Below, piece after piece: positions 55,979 through 64,000 of a stretch of 64,000 bases of DNA. Position 1 is the first letter of the stretch; every line of letters begins with the position of its first letter. Both the position numbers and the translations under genes were made by a program. The notes beneath the pieces are model-generated. The model searched no databases. It saw only the letters and a program-made list of their open reading frames with translations, and had not been told where the DNA came from. Source of the stretch: CAVYEM01 sp963767635 (GTDB lineage: Bacteria > Vulcanimicrobiota > Vulcanimicrobiia > Vulcanimicrobiales > Vulcanimicrobiaceae); NCBI GenBank assembly GCA_963767635.1, contig CAVYEM010000003.1, positions 372,001-436,000 of the forward strand, given 5' to 3'.

Positions 55979-56305
55979 ATGAGTGCAGTAGCCGACGTTT
56001 CGCAAACCAACTTTCAGCAAGAGGTGCTGGGAGCGAGCCAGCCCGTGCTGGTAGATTTTTGGGCGCCGTGGTGCGGTCCGTGCAAGATGCTCGGCCCGGT
56101 TGTCGAGAAGGTTGCCGCCTCGCATGCGGGCAGGGCCAAGTTCGTAAAGCTGAACACCGACGACAATCCCAACCTTGCCGGTCAATACCAGGTCTCCGGC
56201 ATCCCGTGCCTCATTCTGTTCAAGAACGGCGCACCCGTGGATCGCATCGTTGGCTATGTTTCGGAAGACAAGATCACTTCGATGCTCGGCAAACACGTGA
56301 GTTAG
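55979..56305 (+). CDS. trxA: Thioredoxin
   Basis: This 108-residue thioredoxin has the redox motif WCGPC at residues 31-35 (VDFWAPWCGPCKMLGPVVEK), the structural VKLNTDDNPNLAGQYQVSGI and the cis-Pro in SGIPCLILFKNG, and Gly in VGYVSEDKITSML. An extra Cys directly after the cis-Pro (GIPCLI) replaces the usual Thr. AAAGGAGAG is 13 bases upstream of the ATG at 55979, somewhat far. It lies 55 bases after gyrA and six before selA, so may be part of a gyrA-trxA-selA-selB transcript. Confidence 0.95.
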   Translation: MSAVADVSQTNFQQEVLGASQPVLVDFWAPWCGPCKMLGPVVEKVAASHAGRAKFVKLNTDDNPNLAGQYQVSGIPCLILFKNGAPVDRIVGYVSEDKITSMLGKHVS

Positions 56306-56311
56306 AAAAAC

Positions 56312-57649
56312 GTGCGCAGCATTCCGGCTGTGCATAGTTTTTTGTCGGAGCCGCGTATATCGCGCTTTGAAGCGTTGCTCGGAAAGGCGACCGTAAAGCA
56401 CAGCGTCACGGAAACGCTGGATGCGGTTCGGCGTGCCCGCGACGGCGGGGTTCCGGCGTACGAGGCGCTCTGCGCGAGCATCATCGATCGTTTGCAGCGC
56501 GCTCAGTCGCGATCGCTCGTGCCGGTCATCAATGCGACCGGCATTTTGCTGCACACCAATCTGGGGCGCGCGCCGATCGCCGCCGGCGCGCTCGAGGCCG
56601 CGGTGCGGATTGGCGGCGGGTATTCAAACTTGGAATACGACCTGAACGAAGGCCGGCGCGATTCGCGGTATGCGCGCGCGAGCGGAGTGTTGGGAGACGT
56701 TACGGGCGCACAGGACGGCGTGGTCGTCAACAACTGCGCCGCCGCAGTGTTGTTGACGTTGGATTCGTTCGCCAACGGACGCGAAGTCGTAGTGTCACGG
56801 GGACAGCTCGTGGAGATCGGCGGCGGTTTTCGCCTGCCGGATGTCGTGGAACGCAGCGGCGCACGCTTGGTAGAGGTCGGCGCCACGAACAAGGTGTACC
56901 TGCACGACTTCGAACGCGCGCTCTCGCCGAGTACGGCGCTTCTGCTGCGAACGCACGCGTCGAATTTTCGCGTGACGGGTTTTACGCACGAGGTCGATCC
57001 CCGTGAACTTGCCGCCTTGGGGCGACGCACCGGCATACCGGTGGTTGAAGATCTCGGCAGCGGCGCGCTGGTCGATCTCGCGCAGTACGGCCTCCCGCAC
57101 GAACGTACCGTGCAGGACGCGCTCGCGGAAGGCATCGATCTGGTCGTGTTTTCCGGCGACAAACTGCTCGGCGGCCCTCAAGCCGGCATCATCGTCGGAA
57201 GCGCGGCGATGATTGCGCGGCTTCGCAGCAATCCGTTGATTCGCGCGCTGCGGGTCGATAAAGTGATCTTGGCGACCCTGATAGAAACGCTGCGGCTGCA
57301 TGCAACGCCGGCCGGACGCGAACAGCTGCCGTTTTTCGCGATGCTGCGCGCGACCGGGGAAGATCTGCGCGCGCGAGCCGAGCAGTATTGCGAAACGCTG
57401 CACGATGCGCAGTGCATCGACAGCATCGCCTATGCCGGCGGCGGCGCTCTGCCGCAGTTCGAGATTCCTTCGGTTGCCGTCGCGCTGGAGCCGCCCGGCG
57501 GCGCGGAGCGTGCGGCACGCCGTTTGCGCGAGTGCAGCACGCCCATCATCGCGCGCATCGATGCGAATCGCCTGCTGCTGGAGCTGCGAACGATTGCCCC
57601 GCACGACGATGCGCGCGTAATCGCGTCGCTCGCATCGATCCTATCGTAG
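56312..57649 (+). CDS. selA: L-seryl-tRNA(Sec) selenium transferase
   Basis: This intact 445-residue protein starts at a GTG at 56312. SelA converts Ser-tRNA(Sec) to Sec-tRNA(Sec) using selenophosphate. It shows VPVINATGILLHTNLGRAPI, YSNLEYDLNEGRRDSRYARA, VNNCAAAVLLTLDSFANGRE, VVVSRGQLVEIGGGFRLPDV, ASNFRVTGFTHEVDP, VVEDLGSGALVDLAQYGLPH, and the PLP lysine Lys284 in VVFSGDKLLGGPQAGIIVG. The start of selB follows without a gap. The tRNA-Sec gene and selenophosphate synthetase are not in this window. Confidence 0.96.
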   Translation: MRSIPAVHSFLSEPRISRFEALLGKATVKHSVTETLDAVRRARDGGVPAYEALCASIIDRLQRAQSRSLVPVINATGILLHTNLGRAPIAAGALEAAVRIGGGYSNLEYDLNEGRRDSRYARASGVLGDVTGAQDGVVVNNCAAAVLLTLDSFANGREVVVSRGQLVEIGGGFRLPDVVERSGARLVEVGATNKVYLHDFERALSPSTALLLRTHASNFRVTGFTHEVDPRELAALGRRTGIPVVEDLGSGALVDLAQYGLPHERTVQDALAEGIDLVVFSGDKLLGGPQAGIIVGSAAMIARLRSNPLIRALRVDKVILATLIETLRLHATPAGREQLPFFAMLRATGEDLRARAEQYCETLHDAQCIDSIAYAGGGALPQFEIPSVAVALEPPGGAERAARRLRECSTPIIARIDANRLLLELRTIAPHDDARVIASLASILS

Positions 57650-59525
57650 ATGCATATCATCGGCACGGCGGGTCACGTCGATCACGGTAAATCCGCGCTC
57701 GTGAAGGCGTTGACCGGCACGAATCCTGACCGCTGGCTCGAAGAGCAACTGCGCGGAATGACGTTGGACCTGGGTTTTGCGCACCTGCGGTTCGACGACG
57801 GATTGGAGGCGGGCATCGTAGACGTGCCGGGTCACGAGCGCTTTCTACACAACATGCTCGCGGGCGCCGCCGGCATGGAATTGCTGCTGCTGGTCATTGC
57901 CGCCACGGAAGGCATCATGCCGCAAACGCTGGAGCATTTGCAGATTTTGCAATACCTCAACGTGCGCGAGGTCATCGTGGTGATCACCAAAACGGACCTG
58001 CTGCCGCCAAGCGAAATTGCGGGCATTTGCGCGCGCATCTCCGAGCAGGCTCCAAGGTACTATCGCGGCCGGCGCGCGAGTCGTTGCGGTTTCAACGGTA
58101 AGCGGCGAGAATCTGGATGTGCTTCGGTCGGATATACATCGCGCGCTCGCGCGGCTTCCCGCGCGTAATCCCGATGCGCCGGCTTACCTGCCCATCGACC
58201 GCGTTTTTGCATTGCCCGGTCTTGGCACGATCGTTACCGGAACGCTGATGCAGGGCCGAATTGCCGTAGGAGAAACGCTCGCGCTTGCGCCTTCAGGCCG
58301 CACCGTACGCGTTCGAAGCTTGCAAACATTCGGCCAAAAGCGCGAGCACGTCGAAGGTGGTTCACGCGTAGCGCTGAGCGTGCCGTCCGTTAACGCGAAC
58401 GACGTCGCTCGCGGCGAACTGCTGGTTGCGCCGCAATTTACGGCGACCGACAGCTTCGCGGTGGAGTTCACGCCTTTGGCGCAGTCGCTCTCCCTGCTGC
58501 GACGGCGCAACGCGGTTCGCGCGTACATCGGCTCGGCGGAGATACTCGGAACACTGGTATTAAACGAAGTGCCGCAATGCGCAGTACAAACGGCCGCGCA
58601 AATTTTTCTGCGACGGCCGACGGTGGCGTATCCCGGAACGGCCTTCGTCGTGCGGCGGCTCTCGCCAAAAACGTTGCTGGGCGGCGGGCGCATCGCAGGC
58701 GTGGGTTCGCAACCCGCCTCGCCGTCGAACGAGCGAAGCCCGCACGAAGCGATCGTCCTCACGGTGCTACGCCGTCAAGCCGCGCCCGCGACATGCACGC
58801 AGATTGCGGGCGATGCCAATTTGCGGGAAGACGCGGTTCAGGCGGCGCTCGATGCGCTGGAGGAACGCGGCGAGGTCATGCGGGTTTTGCGGCCGCACGC
58901 CTACGTCGATGCGGAGCTCGCGCAAGGGCTGCTCGTTAGCGCACTGCAATTTCTGCAAGACCGGCAACGAGCCGAGCCCTGGGCGATGGGCGTCACCTCC
59001 ATTGCGCTCTCGCGCGCGTTGTCCGTCGACGAAGCGCTGCTCGCGCGAATCTTGACGGCGTTCGCGCAAGACGGGCGGGTAGCCCATCGCGCCGGGTACT
59101 TCGCCACGCCGGATCACGTACCGCGGCTCTCCGTCGAGCAGCAAAGCTTTTTCGAGCAAGCGCTTTCGCGCAGCGGCGATTCGTTCGTGCCCACGCCTCT
59201 AAGCGACGTCGTCGCGAAGGTGAAGAGCTCGCGAATCCCCGGCGTTTCCAAGGCATTCGACGCGCTGGTTGCCAAAGGTTCGCTCGTGAAGGTGGGCGAT
59301 CAATTGTATCGTGGGGCGCAGCTTTCCGCGATCCACGCGCGGCTGGAGCGCTTCTTACGCGAAAACGACAGCATGACGATGGCGCAATTTCGGGATATCG
59401 TCGGCACTTCTCGAAAGTATGCCGTCCCGTTGCTCGAATGGTTCGATGCGCGGGGCATCACGGTGCGCAGCGGCGACGTCCGCATGCTTCGATCCTCGCG
59501 CGCCGGTGCGGTGAGTGAAGTATGA
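57650..59525 (+). CDS. selB: Selenocysteine-specific elongation factor SelB (frameshifted)
   Basis: ATG at 57650, directly after selA. The GTPase domain has IIGTAGHVDHGKSALVKALT (G1), the G2-region MTLDLGFAHLRF, DVPGHERFLHNMLAGAAGME (G3) and VVITKTDLLPP (G4). Near 58065 the frame breaks; corrected, it continues with RVVAVSTVSGENLDVLRSDI, domain II (FALPGLGTIVTGTLMQGRIA), domain III (LLRRRNAVRAYIGSAEILGT) and the C-terminal winged helices that bind the SECIS RNA (PHAYVDAELAQGLLVSALQF, SMTMAQFRDIVGTSRKYAVP, LLEWFDARGITVRSGDVRML). About 625 residues, the normal size. It overlaps the deaminase gene by four bases. Confidence 0.94.
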
Positions 59526-60527
59526 TCGACGTTGCGGGGCTGCCCAAGGCGGAACTCCACATTCACATAGAAGGCGCGCTCGAGCCCGAACTCATCTTTG
59601 CGTTTGCGGAGCGCAACGGCGTGGCGCTCGCATATTCCGACGAGCAATCGCTTCACGCCGCGTATCGGTTCTCCGATTTGCAGTCCTTCCTGAACCTGTA
59701 CTATGCGGCCATTTCCGTTTTGCGCACGGAGCGTGATTTCGAAGAGCTGGCGCTCGCGTATCTGCATCGCGCCCAAACGCAGAACGTCAAACATGCCGAG
59801 ATATTCTTCGATCCTCAGGCGCATCTGCAGCGCGGCATCCCGTTCGAGACCGTGATTGACGGTTTATGGTCTGCGTTCTCGCGCAGCGAGCGAGACTTCG
59901 GCCTGAGCACCAAACTGATCATGTGCTTTCTGCGCGATCTGCCATCGCGCTCTGCGATGGAGACGCTGGAGCTGGCGTTGCCCTATCAAGATCGGATCGT
60001 GGGCGTAGGATTGGACTCAGCCGAAACGGGCAATCCGCCCGAGAAATTTCAACTCGTCTTCGAGCGCGCTCGGGCGTACGGGTTTCTTGCCGTGGCCCAC
60101 GCCGGTGAAGAAGGGCCGCCGGCGTACGTTTGGGATGCGCTGGATCGCCTGCGCGTCGTGCGCGTCGATCACGGGATCCGCGCGATGGAAGACGCGCGGC
60201 TAGTGGAGCGATTGCGCCGCACGCGCGTGCCGTTGACGGTGTGCCCGCTTTCAAACGTGCGCTTGCATGTCGTGCCGTCCCTGGAGGAGCATCCGCTCCG
60301 GCGGATGATCGACGCCGGCCTGCTCGTCACCGTCAATTCCGACGATCCGGCGTACTTTGGCGGTTACGTCGGCGAGAATTACCTGCGCGCGGCGGCGGCG
60401 CTGCGCCTCTCCGACGACGACCTCGATCGAGCTCGCCAAAAATTCGTTTCGCGCCTCGTTCCTGGACGACGCGACCAAGGCTGCGTTTGTCGCGCAAGTC
60501 AACCTGGTCGCTTCCGGAGCAGCCTAG
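59522..60527 (+). CDS. Adenine/adenosine deaminase (frameshifted at the C-terminus)
   Basis: It starts four bases inside selB. The 335-residue TIM-barrel deaminase has the zinc ligands in LPKAELHIHIEGALEPELIF, His in YGFLAVAHAGEEGPPAYVWD (with the catalytic Glu), His in VVRVDHGIRAMED, and Asp in VTVNSDDPAYFGGYVGENYL. The GEEGPP and DDPAYFGGY features match the adenine deaminase subgroup (Aah1/PA0148-like) better than classic adenosine deaminase. Near 60430 a small indel shifts the frame; corrected, it ends ELAKNSFRASFLDDATKAAF to a stop at 60527. It would feed purine salvage. Confidence 0.88.
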
Positions 60528-60576
60528 CGGCAACGCAACCGCAGGGGCCCTCGCTGATGTTTAAATCGGTGAAATT

Positions 60577-63211
60577 ATGAATGTCGATCGCATGACGGAG
60601 CGCGTTCAAGACGCACTCAATGCCGCATATACGCGCGCACTCAACGAACACAACACGCAGACTTCGCCCGAACATTTGCTGGCAGCGCTGCTCGAACAAG
60701 ATCGCGGCATCGCCCCTGACATCATCAAAGAGGCCGGCATCGACCCGAAAGCGCTCCTTGCCAAGGTCGAGCAGGCCATTTCGCGTTTGCCGCGTTTGAC
60801 GGGCGCGAACGCGGATCAGGCCACGGTTACCGTTTCACCGGAGCTGACGCGCCTATTCTCGCAGGCGGAGGCTGATGCCAAGCAGCTGCAAGACGATTAT
60901 GTTTCCGTCGAGCACTTGCTGCTGGCTATGACCCAAAATAGCGGCGCCGTCGGACGCCTTTTGCGTGAGAGTGGGCTCACGCGCGACAAGCTCTTAGCGG
61001 CACTGCGCGCCGTTCGCGGCAATCAGCGCGTGACCACGCAGAACCCTGAAGGCACGTATAAGAGTTTGGAACGCTACGGGCGCGATCTCACGCTCGAGGC
61101 GGAACGCGGCAAGCTCGACCCGGTCATCGGGCGCGACGACGAAATTCGGCGCGTCATTCAGGTGCTCTCGCGCCGCACCAAGAACAATCCGGTCCTCATC
61201 GGCGATCCCGGCGTCGGCAAAACCGCCATCGTTGAAGGTCTCGCGCAGCGCATCGTGCGCCGCGACGTTCCCGAAGGACTGAAAGACAAACGCATCGTCG
61301 CGTTGGATATGGGCGCGCTCATCGCCGGGGCCAAGTACCGCGGCGAATTCGAAGAGCGCCTCAAAGCCGTGCTCAAAGACGTGCAGAACTCCGAGGGGCA
61401 AATTTTGCTGTTCGTCGACGAGCTGCACACCGTGGTCGGTGCGGGTAAGGCCGAAGGCGCGATGGATGCGGGCAATTTGCTCAAGCCCATGCTCGCGCGC
61501 GGCGAACTCCACATGATCGGCGCTACGACGCTGAACGAGTATCGCAAGTACGTCGAGAAGGACGCCGCGCTGGAACGGCGCTTCCAGCCGGTCTTCGTGG
61601 ATCAGCCCAGCGTCGAGGACACCATTTCGATTCTGCGGGGCTTGAAAGAAAAGTACGAAGCGCACCACGGCGTGCGGATCAAGGACTCCGCGTTGGTCGC
61701 TGCGGCGACGCTCTCGAATCGATACATCAGCGATCGCTTTTTACCGGACAAGGCGATCGACTTGGTCGACGAAGCGGCCGCGAAATTGCGCACGGAAATC
61801 GATTCGATGCCGCAGGAGCTGGACGAGCTCACCCGCCGCGTCATGCAGCTGGAGATCGAGCGCGAAGCGCTGCGCAAGGAAAACGATCAGGCCAGCAAGC
61901 ATCGCCTGGAACAACTCGAGAAAGAAGTCGCCGACCTGCGCGAGGATCAAATGCAGCCTGCAGACGCGCTGGCAGAGCGAGAAAGCCGCCGCCGTGAAGC
62001 TGCGCGAGCTGCGCGAGCAAATCGAACAAACGAAGGTTCAGATCGAACAGGCGGAACGGCTCTACGATCTCAATCGCGCTGCCGAACTGCGTTACGGCAC
62101 GCTGACGTCGCTTGAAAAGCAGCTGCAGCAAGAAGAGCAGCGCCTTTCCTCACGCGACGGCCATACGCGTCTTTCCAAAGAGGAAGTCGACGAACAGGAT
62201 ATCGCCGACGTGATCAGTCGCTGGACCGGCATTCCGATCAGCAAACTGCTCGAAGGCGAGGTCCAGAAACTGCTGCATTTGGACGCCGAACTGCATCAGC
62301 GCGTCATCGGTCAAGATGAAGCCGTCGACGCGGTTGCGGAAGCGGTGGTGCGTTCGCGATCGGGCCTTGCCGATCCCAACCGGCCGATCGGATCGTTCAT
62401 TTTCCTCGGCCCCACCGGCGTGGGCAAGACCGAACTAGCGCGCGCGCTGGCGGAATACTTGTTCGACGACGAGCGCGCCATGATCCGTATCGACATGTCG
62501 GAGTATCAGGAAAGGCACACGGTTGCGCGACTGCTCGGAGCGCCTCCGGGATACATCGGGTTTGAAGAAGGTGGCCAGCTGACGGAAGCGGTACGCCGCC
62601 GGCCCTACAGCGTCATTCTATTCGATGAGATCGAGAAGGCGCACGCCGACGTTTTTAACGTGTTTCTGCAGATTCTGGACGACGGACGTCTCACCGACGG
62701 TCAAGGGCGCACGGTCGACTTCCGCAACACGATCGTCATCATGACCTCCAACATCGGCAGCCATCGCATCTTGGATTACAAGGGCGATATGGGCGGCGCG
62801 GAATATGCGATCATGCGCGCAACCGTACTCGACGAACTGCGCCAGCATTTCCGTCCGGAATTCCTCAATCGCGTGGACGAGATCATCGTCTTCCATGCGC
62901 TGACGGAAGAGGAGCTCGCGCAGATCATCGAGATTCAACTGCGCCGCGTGCGGCATCGCTTGGCGCAGCGGCGCATCGAACTCGATCTGACGGATGCGGC
63001 CAAGCGGCATTTGGTCAAAACCGGATACGATCCGGTGTACGGCGCGCGTCCGCTCAAGCGCGCCATCCAAAAGGAGATCGAAACTCCGCTCGGGCGCAAA
63101 ATTCTCGGCGGCGAAGTGCAAGAGGGCGAGAAGGTGGTCGTGGACTACGACGACCTGCGCGGCGAACTGACGTTCACGTCCGAAGTAGCGGGCGAACCGG
63201 TTTTCGTATAG
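60577..63211 (+). CDS. clpB: ATP-dependent chaperone ClpB (frameshifted)
   Basis: From the ATG at 60577 it has the Clp N-domain (TSPEHLLAALLEQDRGIAPD, VSVEHLLLAMTQNSGAVGRL), AAA-1 with Walker A NPVLIGDPGVGKTAIVEGLA and Walker B ILLFVDELHTVVGAGKAEGA, and the coiled-coil middle domain. In that domain, near 61952, one extra C breaks the frame; corrected, it continues LQTRWQSEKAAAVKLRELRE. AAA-2 has SFIFLGPTGVGKTELARALA, GAPPGYIGFEEGGQLTEAVR and SVILFDEIEKAHADVFNVFL, then the sensor region HFRPEFLNRVDEIIVFHAL. About 878 residues. It disaggregates proteins with DnaK. Four bases separate it from the next gene. Confidence 0.95.
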
Positions 63212-63215
63212 GCGT

Positions 63216-64000
63216 ATGAGCTACGGCGGCGTAAGCCCACGCAAGCGAGGTCGCGCACTCTCAGGTGCGACCAGCCTCGTCACGGCGCCGCCGTCCGCTG
63301 CGGGCGCGTTTCCGAATTTCGTGAACCACGGCGGCCCCATTCTTCGCACGCCGCGGATCTTCACGAGCTTCTGGGGCGCCTCGTGGCAAAGCGATCCGGC
63401 GCACCAAACCGGCGCTTCACGGTTGCAGCAGTTTTGCGTCGATCTACTTGCTTCAGAGTTCATGAATGTGCTCTCGCAGTATGGCGTGGGCATGGGAAAG
63501 GGCAGCGGAACATACGCGGGGACTTCGACGCTCGCTCAGGTCGCCACGCAGTTGAACGACTCGGGAGTGCGCTCCACCATTCAGTCGGCCGTCGATGACG
63601 GCACTATCCCGGAACCGCCCTCGAACAACGCGACGGACGCGCTCATCGTATTTCTGGACGAGAGCATCGAGATCAAGGATGCCGCGGCGGGTTTAGTGTT
63701 GTGCGAACCGTCGGGCGACACCGCGTTCGGGTATCACGACTTCTTCACGACGACGAAGGGTAATTCGTTGTACTACGCGGTGATTCCGGCGCTGGACGAT
63801 TCGTGCGTTCGCGAAACGTGCCCGCAAGGGGACTCCACGTGTTCGCTGAGTATCAGTGCCACGCAGGAGCAACGGCGCACGCAAGTGACAAGTCACGAGT
63901 TCGCCGAGATGTCGACGGATCCTCAGTTGAACGCGTGGTATGATTTGGGCAACGGCGAGAACGGCGACATCTGCAACGGCGAAACCGATTCGCTCGTCGT
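63216..64000 (+). CDS. Putative metal-binding protein, EXORDIUM/PHI-1-like (3' end beyond window)
   Basis: The frame from the ATG at 63216 stays open to the right edge (261 codons). A short basic start (MSYGGVSPRKRGRALSGATS) is followed by FPNFVNHGGPILRTPRIFTS, FWGASWQSDPAHQTGASRLQ, QFCVDLLASEFMNVLSQYGV, ALIVFLDESIEIKDAAAGLV and, near residue 230, VTSHEFAEMSTDPQLNAWYD, then GENGDICNGETDSL. NHGGP at the start of the domain and SHExAExxTDP with a later GExxDxC resemble phosphate-induced/EXORDIUM-like proteins, where HE and downstream residues may bind metal. I call the family tentatively. No clear signal peptide is seen. Confidence 0.6.
   Translation, partial: MSYGGVSPRKRGRALSGATSLVTAPPSAAGAFPNFVNHGGPILRTPRIFTSFWGASWQSDPAHQTGASRLQQFCVDLLASEFMNVLSQYGVGMGKGSGTYAGTSTLAQVATQLNDSGVRSTIQSAVDDGTIPEPPSNNATDALIVFLDESIEIKDAAAGLVLCEPSGDTAFGYHDFFTTTKGNSLYYAVIPALDDSCVRETCPQGDSTCSLSISATQEQRRTQVTSHEFAEMSTDPQLNAWYDLGNGENGDICNGETDSLV

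Noticed and set aside
56312..59525. tRNA-Sec or an in-frame UGA selenoprotein next to selAB
   Set aside because: I found no T-arm like sequence or cloverleaf nearby, and the frame breaks here are explained by indels rather than single UGA codons.

Overview
The window is GC-rich, densely coded bacterial chromosome. Nothing in it looks like plasmid, phage or transposon: I see no transposase, integrase, phage structural gene, tRNA, rRNA or CRISPR array. The gene set suits a free-living, probably soil or rock-dwelling bacterium: Tad pilus, de novo NAD synthesis, competence genes, selenocysteine insertion factors, secreted peptidases and two very large sortilin-type beta-propeller proteins. I lean towards a deep-branching, poorly cultured phylum such as Eremiobacterota (WPS-2), but that is inference from gene content and would need a marker-gene tree.

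Layout. 1-6.7 kb: one flank of a Tad/Flp pilus locus, with cpaB running off the left edge, two Flp pilins and a secreted protein on the minus strand, then cpaC secretin, a TadG-like protein with FNG repeats, two TadE pseudopilins and an unknown membrane protein on the plus strand. 6.8-10 kb: a threonine-proline-rich lipoprotein and an ABC-2 exporter. 10-16.3 kb: a minus-strand operon (broken XRE regulator, secreted alpha/beta hydrolase, nadA-nadB-nadC, pepP, ABC exporter). 16.5-21.9 kb: hemerythrin-like protein, HU-like protein, GH20 hexosaminidase, dehalogenase-like hydrolase. 22-24.8 kb: an ECF42-type sigma factor with its DGPF partner, a PhnB-like protein and an unknown Cys-motif protein. 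24.9-35.4 kb: sortilin-type propeller A, a monooxygenase, an ECF sigma/membrane-protein pair lying between two copies of the comEC 3' end, comEC, a sugar-nucleotide epimerase and an O-methyltransferase. 35.3-49.1 kb: leuS, comEA, acyl-CoA synthetase, PadR regulator, two tandem S10 carboxypeptidases facing propeller B, and a pyruvate-oxidase-like enzyme. 49.2-64 kb: an information and maintenance block, with tsaE-tsaB-rimI-yqeK-rsfS reading left and gyrA-trxA-selA-selB-adenine deaminase-clpB reading right, ending in a truncated secreted-type protein.

The dominant oddity is that about nineteen genes, including gyrA, leuS, clpB, selB and comEC, are interrupted by small indels, many in homopolymers or CG runs, with both halves otherwise well conserved. 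This looks like an unpolished long-read assembly rather than gene decay, so I annotate such genes as single loci and state where the frame breaks. Two events do not fit simple indels. The comEC 3' end is duplicated around a sigma-factor cassette, as a mosaic with a 134-base nearly identical core. An XRE repressor's N-terminal half is replaced by a 64-base copy of the neighbouring membrane-protein gene.
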